From JBBAGE01 sp041655055 (GTDB lineage Bacteria; Pseudomonadota; Alphaproteobacteria; Rhodobacterales; Rhodobacteraceae): a stretch of 14,136 bases of DNA. A program made the translations under genes and the position numbers. Each line of letters opens with the position of its first letter. Position 1 is the stretch's first letter. The DNA lies in assembly GCA_041655055.1 (NCBI GenBank), contig JBBAGE010000048.1:1-14136 (forward strand), read 5' to 3'. Shown piece after piece: positions 1 to 7,127 of this stretch. The notes beneath the pieces were generated by a model. That model was not told where the DNA came from. It saw nothing but the letters and a program-made list of their open reading frames with translations, and did no database searches.

Positions 1-817
1 CCAGATCAACATGTTCTTTGAGAATTCGACCCGCACCCAGGCCAGTTTCGAGCTGGCTGGAAAACGGCTGGGCGCGGATGTGATGAACATGGCGATGCAG
101 GCCAGTTCGGTGAAAAAGGGCGAAACCCTGGTCGATACCGCGCTGACGCTGAACGCGATGCGCCCCGATTTGCTGGTGGTGCGCCATCCGCAATCGGGCG
201 CGGTGGATCTGTTGGCGCAAAAGGTCAATTGCGCGGTGCTTAACGCCGGCGATGGCCAGCACGAACATCCGACACAGGCGCTGCTTGATGCGCTGACGAT
301 CCGGCGCGCCAAGGGGCGGCTGCACCGGCTGAACATCGCGATTTGCGGCGATATCGCCCATAGCCGGGTGGCGCGGTCGAATATCCTGCTGCTGGGGAAA
401 ATGCAAAACCGCATCCGGCTGATCGGTCCGCCGACGCTGCTGCCCCCGGTTTTCGCCGATTTCGGCTGCGAAGTCTATCAGGACATGCGCGAAGGTCTGC
501 GCGATGTGGATGTGGTGATGATGCTGCGCCTGCAAAAGGAACGGATGGACGGCGCCTTCATCCCGTCAGAGCGGGAATATTACCACCGATACGGGCTCGA
601 TGCCGAAAAGCTTGGCTTTGCGAAACCCGATGCGATCGTGATGCACCCCGGCCCGATGAACCGGGGCGTGGAAATCGACGGCACTTTGGCCGATGACATC
701 AACCGTTCGGTCATTCAGGAACAGGTGGAAATGGGCGTGGCGGTGCGCATGGCCGCGATGGATATGCTGGCGCGCAATCTGCGGGCGGCGCGCCAAAACG
801 GCGGGGTATGGGCATGA
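1..817 (+). CDS. pyrB: Aspartate carbamoyltransferase catalytic subunit, 5' end missing
   Basis: It joins carbamoyl phosphate to L-aspartate to give N-carbamoyl-L-aspartate, the committed step of cytosolic pyrimidine synthesis. The reading frame is already open at the window edge, so roughly the first 50 residues lie outside; the ATG at base 11 is an internal methionine. Seen directly: the carbamoyl-phosphate loop FFENSTRT (STRT at bases 26-37), the SVKKGET loop that supplies the active-site lysine from the neighbouring subunit, HPTQ (266-277), LRLQKERM in the aspartate-binding region, and MHPGPMNRGVEI near the C-terminus. The stop at 815-817 overlaps the start of the next gene, and a dihydroorotase homologue follows two genes on. 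ATCases of this type usually work in a complex with such a homologue. The family call is very secure; only the start is unknown. Confidence 0.97.
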   Translation, partial: QINMFFENSTRTQASFELAGKRLGADVMNMAMQASSVKKGETLVDTALTLNAMRPDLLVVRHPQSGAVDLLAQKVNCAVLNAGDGQHEHPTQALLDALTIRRAKGRLHRLNIAICGDIAHSRVARSNILLLGKMQNRIRLIGPPTLLPPVFADFGCEVYQDMREGLRDVDVVMMLRLQKERMDGAFIPSEREYYHRYGLDAEKLGFAKPDAIVMHPGPMNRGVEIDGTLADDINRSVIQEQVEMGVAVRMAAMDMLARNLRAARQNGGVWA

Positions 818-1257
818 TCGACATGCAGATGACCCCGCAAACCCCGCTGGCCGAGGGCGAGCATGTGATCCATTCCTTTCACCCCGACCGCGGCGCCTAT
901 TGGCGCGATCACGCCTGGATGGCGCTGACGGCGATGGTGGGCGGCATGATCGTGCTGGCGCTGATCGGCAATCCCCATGTCTGGACGGGCGCGGTCGCGG
1001 GGCTCGCGGCCGTGGCTGTGCGGGGGTTTTATCTGGCGGCGGATGAATTGAAGGCGCGCTGGGATCTGACCGAAACCCGCCTGCTTGGCCCGCAGGGGCG
1101 CGCGATTGCGCTAAGCGATATCACCCGGCTACGCGGGCTGGGCAGCGCTGTGCAAATCGTCACCCGCACGGGCGATAAACATCTGATGAAATATCAGGCC
1201 GACCGCGCCGCCACGCGCGAGCGGATTCTGGCCCGCGCGCCGGGGGCAAGCCAGTGA
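814..1257 (+). CDS. Small membrane protein with bacterial PH-like domain
   Basis: This is a 147-residue protein of unknown role. Two hydrophobic helices (about residues 34-51 and 55-74) are followed by a pattern typical of the bacterial PH-like domain of YdbS/YdbT-type proteins: WDLTETRLLG, then IALSDITRL, then VQIVTRTGD, ending in a basic helix with ARERIL-like character. I infer an inner-membrane protein with a cytoplasmic C-terminal domain. The ATG at 814 makes an ATGA overlap with the pyrB stop, which suggests coupled translation; an ATG at 808 would add two residues and cannot be excluded. Its own stop overlaps the following gene. Its place between two pyrimidine genes does not by itself show a role in that pathway. 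Confidence 0.85.
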   Translation: MIDMQMTPQTPLAEGEHVIHSFHPDRGAYWRDHAWMALTAMVGGMIVLALIGNPHVWTGAVAGLAAVAVRGFYLAADELKARWDLTETRLLGPQGRAIALSDITRLRGLGSAVQIVTRTGDKHLMKYQADRAATRERILARAPGASQ

Positions 1258-2546
1258 TGAAAGATCCGCAATCCATGCTGTTCACCAATGCCCGCCTGAT
1301 CGATCCCGAAACCCAAAGCGACACGATTGGCTGGCTACGCATCGCAGGCGGCGTCATCGCGGATCGCGGCACCGGCCCCGCGCCCGATGCCGGGTTCGAT
1401 TGCGACCGCAAATGCCTAGCCCCCGGGATCGTCGATCTGGGCGTCAAGGTCAGCGAACCGGGCGAGCGCCACAAGGAAAGCTTCGCCAGCGCCGGGCGCG
1501 CGGCGGCAGCGGGCGGCGTTACCACCATGATCACCCGCCCCGACACCACGCCCGCCATCGACACCCCCGAGGTGCTGGAATTCGTGATCCGCCGCGCCAC
1601 GCAGGACACAAGCGTCAATGTCCGCCATATGTCGGCCCTGACCAAAGGCCGGGCGGGGCGCGAAATGGTGGAAATCGGCTTTATGCGCGATGCGGGCGCC
1701 GTGGCATTTACCGATTGCGATCATGTGATCACCGATACCAAGGTCGTGCAGCGCTGTTTCAGCTATGCGCGGTCGCTGGATGCGCTGGTCATCGGCCATC
1801 CGCAGGAACCGCTGCTGTCGGCGGGCGCGGTCGCTACCAGCGGGGCCTTTGCCGCGCTGCGCGGCCTGCCGGCCGTGTCGCCCATGGCCGAGCGCATGGC
1901 GCTGGATCGCGATATGGCATTGGTGGAAATGACCGGCGTGCGCTATCACGCGGATCAGATCACCACCCGCCGCGCCCTGCCGGCGCTGGAACGCGCCAAG
2001 GCCAACGGGCTGGATGTGACCGCGGGCGTATCGATCCACCATCTGACGCTTAATGACCTCGACATCGGGAATTACCGCACGTTTTTCAAGGTAAAACCCC
2101 CGCTTCGGGCCGAAGATGACCGCCGCGCCATGGTCGATGCGGTGGCCAGCGGTCTGATCGATATCATTTCCTCGATGCACACGCCGCAAGATGAGGAAAG
2201 CAAGCGCCTGCCCTATCAAGAGGCCGCATCCGGCGCGGTCGGGCTGGAAACGCTGCTGCCTGCGGCGCTGCGGCTGTATCATTCCGGCGATCTGACGCTG
2301 GCGCAACTGTTTCGCGCCATGTCGTTGAACCCGGCGCGCCGGCTGGGGCTTGATGCCGGGCGGCTGGCGGTTGGGGCGCCCGCCGATCTGGTGCTGTTCG
2401 ATCCCGATGCACCCTTTGTGCTGGACCGTTTCGCGCTGCAATCGAAATCGAAAAACACCCCCTTTGACGGCCAGCGGATGCAGGGCCGTGTGCTGGGCAC
2501 ATGGGTGGGCGGTGCCCGCGTGTTCGGGGGGGCAAGCGATGCCTGA
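1257..2546 (+). CDS. pyrC: Dihydroorotase homologue with degenerate metal site (PyrC'/PyrX-type)
   Basis: This is a 429-residue amidohydrolase-fold protein clearly related to class I dihydroorotase. It keeps LAPGIVD, AAAAGGVTT, KPPLR and the C-terminal SLNPARRLGL and GAPADLVLFD blocks. The zinc chemistry, however, is gone. The usual D-x-H-x-H-x-R reads DLGVKVS (residues 60-66), so both histidines and the arginine are replaced; the position of the carboxylated lysine is a threonine (AFTD, T152); the TDHAP aspartate is a methionine (SMHTP, M307). Such proteins (PyrC' of Pseudomonas, PyrX) are known as non-catalytic partners needed for assembly or activity of aspartate carbamoyltransferase, which fits a place two genes after pyrB. 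Automatic annotation would probably say dihydroorotase. The ATG at 1257 (TGATG junction) is preferred; a GTG at 1254 or an ATG at 1275 are alternatives. Confidence 0.93.
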   Translation: MKDPQSMLFTNARLIDPETQSDTIGWLRIAGGVIADRGTGPAPDAGFDCDRKCLAPGIVDLGVKVSEPGERHKESFASAGRAAAAGGVTTMITRPDTTPAIDTPEVLEFVIRRATQDTSVNVRHMSALTKGRAGREMVEIGFMRDAGAVAFTDCDHVITDTKVVQRCFSYARSLDALVIGHPQEPLLSAGAVATSGAFAALRGLPAVSPMAERMALDRDMALVEMTGVRYHADQITTRRALPALERAKANGLDVTAGVSIHHLTLNDLDIGNYRTFFKVKPPLRAEDDRRAMVDAVASGLIDIISSMHTPQDEESKRLPYQEAASGAVGLETLLPAALRLYHSGDLTLAQLFRAMSLNPARRLGLDAGRLAVGAPADLVLFDPDAPFVLDRFALQSKSKNTPFDGQRMQGRVLGTWVGGARVFGGASDA

Positions 2547-3144
2547 GATCGTTACCCCCGGCACATGGCTGATCGTCACGGCGGCGCTGGCCTTTCTGCT
2601 GGGATCGGTGCCCTTTGGCATCGTGATGGCGCGGCTGTTTGGCCTCGGGGATCTGCGCGCGATCGGGTCGGGCAATATCGGGGCCACGAATGTGCTGCGC
2701 ACGGGGAATAAAACCGCCGCCGCGCTGACGCTGATCCTTGATGCGGGCAAGGGGGCGATTGCGGTGCTGGCCGCGCGGGCGGTATTTTCCGAGGATGCCG
2801 CGCAACTGGCCGGGCTTGCGGCGTTTTTGGGGCATTGTTTCCCCGTATTCCTGCGATTTCGCGGCGGCAAGGGCGTGGCCACGTTTTTGGGCACGCTGCT
2901 GGCGATTGCCTGGCCGGTGGGGCTTGCCTGTTGCGCAACATGGCTGGCGGTGGCGCTGATCAGCCGGATATCATCGCTGGCGGCGCTGTCTGCGGCGTCA
3001 TTATCCACATTCTGGGTGCTGGTGCTGGCCTTTGACCAGATGTTGTTCATAAGCGCGGCGCTGACGCTGCTGGTGTTCTGGACGCACCGCGCCAATATCG
3101 CCCGGCTGCGTGCGGGCACCGAACCCAGGATCGGGCGGAAATAA
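2539..3144 (+). CDS. plsY: Glycerol-3-phosphate acyltransferase PlsY
   Basis: An integral inner-membrane enzyme that transfers an acyl group from acyl-phosphate to glycerol 3-phosphate, giving lysophosphatidic acid for phospholipid synthesis (with PlsX, not in this window). The 201-residue length is normal for the family. All three PlsY cytoplasmic motifs are visible: GSGNIGATN (43-51), RGGKGVAT (108-115, glycerol-phosphate/phosphate loop) and HRANIARLRAGTE (183-195). Between them lie about five hydrophobic helices, starting with residues 9-29. The reading frame is open further upstream, but the ATG at 2539 follows a run of seven G and overlaps the upstream stop by 8 nt, so this start gives the standard length. 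It is the last gene of the plus-strand operon and ends 1 nt from a convergent gene. Confidence 0.97.
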   Translation: MPEIVTPGTWLIVTAALAFLLGSVPFGIVMARLFGLGDLRAIGSGNIGATNVLRTGNKTAAALTLILDAGKGAIAVLAARAVFSEDAAQLAGLAAFLGHCFPVFLRFRGGKGVATFLGTLLAIAWPVGLACCATWLAVALISRISSLAALSAASLSTFWVLVLAFDQMLFISAALTLLVFWTHRANIARLRAGTEPRIGRK

Positions 3145-3145
3145 C

Positions 3146-3409
3146 CTAGTCCCGGCGCGCGGCCAGCTTTTCTATCGCCTCGGCAGTGCGGCGGGTGTTG
3201 TCGTGAATACCAAGCGCCAGATAAAGGACGCCGCCGATCAGCACGACATAAAACGCCCCGCCAATCAGCGCGGCAATCCCCATCCATACGCCGCCCGGCT
3301 GCCCGCTGACCATCAGCCCCACCGCGGCGATCAGCACACCGATGCTGATCAGCACCAGCAAAATCGCCACCAGTTTTTCAAACGAATTGATAAAGAAATT
3401 TCGCATCAT
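3146..3409 (-). CDS. Small two-helix membrane protein, unknown function
   Basis: This 87-residue protein is not recognised as a named family. It begins with an amphipathic stretch (MMRNFFINSFEKL) followed by two strongly hydrophobic helices (about residues 12-34 and 42-66), the second starting after a short glycine-rich turn. It ends in a charged helix with the pattern NTRRTAEAIEKLAARRD, which may lie in the cytoplasm. It starts 15 nt after the gshA stop on the same strand with a clear Shine-Dalgarno sequence (AGGGGA) just upstream, so it is probably co-transcribed with gshA. The codon use, the good ribosome site and the tight fit between two genes support it as real. No catalytic residue is apparent. 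Confidence 0.85.
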   Translation of the reverse strand: MMRNFFINSFEKLVAILLVLISIGVLIAAVGLMVSGQPGGVWMGIAALIGGAFYVVLIGGVLYLALGIHDNTRRTAEAIEKLAARRD

Positions 3410-3424
3410 CTGTTCCCCTGTTGA

Positions 3425-4774
3425 TCAAAAGTAACTGAAATCCTCATAAATCCGGGTCAGATCGCCGCCCCATGCGCCGTGATAGCGCGCCAGCAATTCA
3501 TCGGCGGGGGATTTGCCCGTTGCCACGCTATCGCGCAGCGGGTCGAGGAATTGCCCCTCGTCGCGGCCACGCGCCCGCAGCCCGGCATCCGATATCGCCA
3601 CCGCTTCGCGCGCCAGATCGCGCAGCTTCACACCGCCCGCAGCACCCGCCAGCCCATCGACCGAGGCCGCGACGCGCAAAGCCTCGCGCCCGGCGGCATC
3701 CAGCCCCTTGACCAGATCCCATGCCGCATCCAGCGCGCCCTGATCATACATCAGCCCCACCCAGAACGCGGGCAGCGCGCTTAGATGCGCGGGCCCGCCA
3801 GCATCGGCGCCGCGCATTTCCATAAAGGTCTTGATCCGCGCCTCGGGGAAAATCGTGGTCAGATGATCGGCCCAATCGGATAATGTGGGCTTTTCCCCCG
3901 GCAGCGCCGGCAATTCACCACGCAGAAAATCGCGAAACGATTGGCCAAGCGCATCGATATATTTGCCATCACGATAGACGAAATACATCGGCACATTCAG
4001 CGCATAATCGACGTAGCGTTCAAACCCCATGCCGTCTTCGAACACGAAGGGCAGCATGCCGGTGCGCGCGGGGTCAAGATCGCGCCAGATGCGCGAACGC
4101 CAGCTTTTATGGCCGTTGGGCTTGCCCTCGAAAAACGGGGAATTGGCAAAAAGCGCGGTCGCCACCGGCTGCAACGCCAGCGCCACGCGGAATTTCTGCA
4201 CCATGTCGGATTCCGAGCCGAAATCAAGATTCACCTGAACCGTGCAGGTGCGATACATCATCTGGGTGCCGTGGGTGCCGACGCGGCCCATATAATCGGT
4301 CATCAGCCGGTAACGCCCCTTGGGCAGCACCGGCATCTGATCATGCGTCCAGATCGGCGCGGCGCCCAGCCCGATGAACCGCGCGCCGATATCCTTTGCA
4401 ATCACCGCGACTTCGCGCAGATGGCTGTCAATTTCCTGTGCGGTCTGGTGGATGGTTTCGACCGGCGCGCCCGACAGTTCCAACTGCCCGCCGGGTTCAA
4501 GGCTGACATTCGCGCCACCTTTTTCCAGCCCGATGATATGGCCGCCTTCAAACACCGGCGCCCAGCCGAACTGCTGCTGCAAACCTTCGAGCATGGCGCG
4601 GATGGATCGCGGGCCCTCATAGGGCAAGGGCGCGAGCGAATCATTCAGATAGCCGAATTTTTCATGTTCGGTGCCGATGCGCCATTCGGAATCCGGTTTG
4701 CACCCGGATTCGAGATAGGCCGCCAACTGGTCATACTGTTCGATCGGCCCGCCGCCGGATTGTGGGATGGACAT
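3425..4774 (-). CDS. gshA: Glutamate-cysteine ligase (plant/alphaproteobacterial type)
   Basis: It makes gamma-glutamylcysteine from glutamate, cysteine and ATP, the rate-limiting step of glutathione synthesis, in the cytosol. The 449 residues match the family of glutamate-cysteine ligases shared by plants and many alphaproteobacteria rather than the enterobacterial GshA. Visible blocks are RIGTEHEKFGY (about 32-42), LEKGGANVSLEPGGQLELSG (glutamate/Mg-ATP site, about 83-102), TCTVQVNLDFG, NSPFFEGKPNG, WRSRIWRDLDPARTGMLPF and KTFMEMRGAD. Only two cysteines are present (C26 and one in RTCTVQ), so the multiple regulatory disulfides of plant enzymes are unlikely in the same form. A GGAG lies a few bases upstream of the ATG. 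The gene follows rsmE and an unknown gene on the same strand after a 64-nt gap. Confidence 0.97.
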   Translation of the reverse strand: MSIPQSGGGPIEQYDQLAAYLESGCKPDSEWRIGTEHEKFGYLNDSLAPLPYEGPRSIRAMLEGLQQQFGWAPVFEGGHIIGLEKGGANVSLEPGGQLELSGAPVETIHQTAQEIDSHLREVAVIAKDIGARFIGLGAAPIWTHDQMPVLPKGRYRLMTDYMGRVGTHGTQMMYRTCTVQVNLDFGSESDMVQKFRVALALQPVATALFANSPFFEGKPNGHKSWRSRIWRDLDPARTGMLPFVFEDGMGFERYVDYALNVPMYFVYRDGKYIDALGQSFRDFLRGELPALPGEKPTLSDWADHLTTIFPEARIKTFMEMRGADAGGPAHLSALPAFWVGLMYDQGALDAAWDLVKGLDAAGREALRVAASVDGLAGAAGGVKLRDLAREAVAISDAGLRARGRDEGQFLDPLRDSVATGKSPADELLARYHGAWGGDLTRIYEDFSYF

Positions 4775-4838
4775 AAAAACGCTCCGGTTGCTGGCTGCCT
4801 GTCACTCGCGCCAGAGTTGGGACCAATTCCGCCCGATG

Positions 4839-5354
4839 TCAATGCAGCCTGCGTGCGCCCGATTGCCAAACCGCAAAGCTTGCATTCACGCGCGAGGATG
4901 CGGCGCGCAAGACCTGCGGATAATCCACGCCGTCAAAGGCGGCCAGCGCATCGAAAATCGCATTGGCGCCTGCGGCATTGGCCGGAATGCGCGCCGTTGG
5001 CTCGGCGCGGCGTTCAAACAGCCACACCATGCCCCCCGCGCCATCGGTTCGGATCGTGATCGCGATCACATCGTCAAAGGAAAAGCTCTGCCCGCCCAAA
5101 GCATCGAAATAGGTTAGCTGGCGTTCGGTGATTTCCACCAGCCCCGGCCCGTCGCTGCCCCGGCGCAGCCGCGCGCGGTGAAACCCGGTGAACAGCAAGA
5201 TCGCGCCGCCCACGGTGATTGCCATACCGATCATCGGCATCAGCCCCGTGCCATTCACCGCATACCAGATCCCCAGCATCGACAGCGCCGCCCCCGCCAG
5301 GGTTTCGCGCCAGCGGGATAGAAAGGCCATGACTTCGGGGCGAACCATGCTCAT
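4839..5354 (-). CDS. Conserved-looking membrane protein, unknown function
   Basis: This is a 171-residue protein without a recognisable name. A short basic N-terminus precedes two hydrophobic helices (about 17-33 and 37-58) joined by a short loop. The cytoplasmic-looking remainder alternates short beta-type stretches (LVEITERQLTYF, SFSFDDVIAITIR, MVWLFERR) and ends in a helix around ANAIFDALAAF. This layout recalls two-helix proteins with a PH-like domain, as also seen at 814-1257, but the match is only by pattern. It starts 9 nt after the rsmE stop and lies 64 nt before gshA, so it may be read with rsmE. The ATG at 5354 is used; another ATG two codons later is equally possible. No strong ribosome site is seen. 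Confidence 0.8.
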   Translation of the reverse strand: MSMVRPEVMAFLSRWRETLAGAALSMLGIWYAVNGTGLMPMIGMAITVGGAILLFTGFHRARLRRGSDGPGLVEITERQLTYFDALGGQSFSFDDVIAITIRTDGAGGMVWLFERRAEPTARIPANAAGANAIFDALAAFDGVDYPQVLRAASSRVNASFAVWQSGARRLH

Positions 5355-5363
5355 TTTTTCACG

Positions 5364-6086
5364 CTACCAATCGCCCAATGCGGCCTGCCAAAGTGTCATC
5401 GCGGCCACCGCCGCCGTATCGGCCCGCAATATCCGCGGTCCAAGGCTAATTTGTGTCACAAAGGGCAAATCTTGCAACCTTTCGCGCTCGGCGGAGGAAA
5501 ATCCGCCCTCGGGCCCGATCACGATCGCCCATTTGCCGCGCGATGCGCCCGCAAGGCCGGTGGCGGGGCCGACCAGCCCTTCGTCACAAAACAATAGCCG
5601 CCGGTCAGCGGGCCACTGGTCAAGCACGCGGCCAAAGGGCTGCAAATCCGCCACTTCGGGCACGAAGGTGCCGCCGCATTGCTCGGCCGCCTCGATCGCA
5701 TGGGCTTGCAGCCGGTCTTGGCGGATACGTTCGGAATTGGTGAAATCGGTGGTCACCGGCAGGATGCGGGCGGCGCCCAGTTCGGTGGCCTTTTCCACGA
5801 TGAAATCGGTGCGCGCCTTTTTGATCGGCGCGAACAGCAGCCAAAGATCCGGGGGCATTTGCAGCGGCGCGCTTTGTGTGCGACATAGCAACAAGCCGCC
5901 GCGCTTGCCGGCATCGACCACCTCGGCCAGATATTCGCCATCGCGGCCATTGAACAGCGCAACGCTTGCCCCGGTGCCAAGCCGCATCACCGCAAAAAGG
6001 TAATGCGCCTGATCGCGGGTCAGAGGAACCGTTTGCCCGGCATCCAGCGGGTGGTCTACATACAATCTGATTTTGACTTTCGACAT
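5364..6086 (-). CDS. rsmE: 16S rRNA (uracil-1498-N3)-methyltransferase RsmE
   Basis: A SPOUT-class enzyme that uses S-adenosylmethionine to methylate N3 of U1498 in 16S rRNA of the 30S subunit. It has 240 residues, normal for the family. The N-terminal PUA-like part begins KIRLYVDHPL and contains QAHYLFAVMRL. The SPOUT part shows IVEKATELG (96-104), EQCGG (135-139), the cofactor loop VIGPEGGFS (189-197) and the knot signature LGPRILRADTA (215-225). The frame stays open for 50 more codons upstream, but those would run over the start of ubiA and have no family likeness, so the ATG at 6084-6086 is chosen. It is divergent from ubiA with 11 nt between the start codons, and heads a minus-strand group with the unknown gene and gshA. 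Confidence 0.96.
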   Translation of the reverse strand: MSKVKIRLYVDHPLDAGQTVPLTRDQAHYLFAVMRLGTGASVALFNGRDGEYLAEVVDAGKRGGLLLCRTQSAPLQMPPDLWLLFAPIKKARTDFIVEKATELGAARILPVTTDFTNSERIRQDRLQAHAIEAAEQCGGTFVPEVADLQPFGRVLDQWPADRRLLFCDEGLVGPATGLAGASRGKWAIVIGPEGGFSSAERERLQDLPFVTQISLGPRILRADTAAVAAMTLWQAALGDW

Positions 6087-6097
6087 AGGCCAAACAT

Positions 6098-7066
6098 ATG
6101 AGCGAAACGCACCAGACGCCAGAGACAGCCGGACAGGTCGCAGACGCCCCAAAGGGCAATTGGGTTGACCGCTATGCCCCGGCAGCCGCCCGCCCCTATC
6201 TGCGGTTGTCGCGCGCGGATCGGCCGATTGGCACATGGTTGCTGCTGCTTCCCTGCTGGTGGGGGGCGCTGCTGGCCGCGCTGTCGGTGGGGCGGTTTGA
6301 TCTGGGCACGCTTTGGGTCATGGCGGGCTGCGGCATCGGGGCCTGGCTGATGCGTGGGGCGGGCTGCACATGGAACGACATCACCGACCGCCATATCGAC
6401 GGATCGGTGGCGCGCACCCGGTCGCGCCCGATTCCCTCGGGCCAGGTCACGGTGCGTGGCGCGCTGATCTGGATGGCGGTGCAATCGCTGGTGGCGTTTT
6501 GCATCTTGCTGAGCTTTCACCCGCTGGCGATCTGGCTGGGCATTGGATCGCTGGCGCTGGTGGCGATCTATCCCTTTGCCAAACGCTTTACATGGTGGCC
6601 GCAGATCTTTTTGGGGTTGGCGTTCAACTGGGGCGCACTTTTGGCCTTTGCCGCGGTGGCGGGCCGTGTCGATGCCAATGCCGTGGCCCTTTATATTGCC
6701 GGGATCGCATGGACGCTGTTTTATGACACGATCTATGCCCATCAGGACAAAGAGGATGACGCCCTGATCGGCGTGAAATCCACGGCGCGGCTTTTTGGCG
6801 AACAAACCCATGCCTGGCTGCGCCGGTTCATCATCGTGGCCGTGCTGATGATGGGGGCCGCCGTGGTGGGGGCGGTCGCACCAAGCGGCAATCTGTTGCT
6901 GTTGGTGGTGGCGATTGCGGCGCCGTGGCTGTTTGGCTGGCACATGACATGGCAGTTGCGCCAGCTTGATATCGACGATTCGGCCAAATGCCTGAGATTG
7001 TTTCGATCCAACCGCAACGCGGGGCTGTTGCCTGCGCTGATTCTTGCCATATCACAACTCGTTTGA
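6098..7066 (+). CDS. ubiA: 4-hydroxybenzoate polyprenyltransferase
   Basis: An inner-membrane enzyme that attaches the polyprenyl tail to 4-hydroxybenzoate, the first membrane step of ubiquinone synthesis. The 322-residue sequence has eight or nine hydrophobic helices and both aspartate-rich motifs that bind Mg-diphosphate: NDITDRHIDGSVARTRSRP (93-111) and DTIYAHQDKEDD (210-221). The GVKSTARLFG segment after the second motif is also typical. About 30 hydrophilic residues precede the family core, a common tail length. The ribosome site is weak (an AGG about 9 nt upstream), and the promoter must overlap the divergent rsmE. The next gene follows after about 60 nt on the same strand. The identity is secure; other UbiA-superfamily substrates (heme O, menaquinone, chlorophyll) are less likely given the motif context. 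Confidence 0.96.
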   Translation: MSETHQTPETAGQVADAPKGNWVDRYAPAAARPYLRLSRADRPIGTWLLLLPCWWGALLAALSVGRFDLGTLWVMAGCGIGAWLMRGAGCTWNDITDRHIDGSVARTRSRPIPSGQVTVRGALIWMAVQSLVAFCILLSFHPLAIWLGIGSLALVAIYPFAKRFTWWPQIFLGLAFNWGALLAFAAVAGRVDANAVALYIAGIAWTLFYDTIYAHQDKEDDALIGVKSTARLFGEQTHAWLRRFIIVAVLMMGAAVVGAVAPSGNLLLLVVAIAAPWLFGWHMTWQLRQLDIDDSAKCLRLFRSNRNAGLLPALILAISQLV

Positions 7067-7127
7067 TTGCGGGGCGGGCACTGATTGCCTAGACCAAGCG
7101 CGAATGGAACAAGCGGACATCCGGCCT

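Noticed and set aside
1416..3287. Long open minus-strand frame opposite the dihydroorotase homologue and plsY
   Set aside because: It is antisense to two well-supported genes, its composition is that of a G+C-rich shadow frame (many Arg, His, Pro, Gln), and it has no recognisable motif.
3941..5059. Open plus-strand frame opposite gshA
   Set aside because: It runs antisense across gshA and into the next gene; a shadow of G+C-rich coding sequence.
6073..6101. ubiA promoter TTGACT-N17-ATATGA
   Set aside because: The -10 would overlap the ubiA start codon, putting the transcript start inside the gene with no suitable later start.
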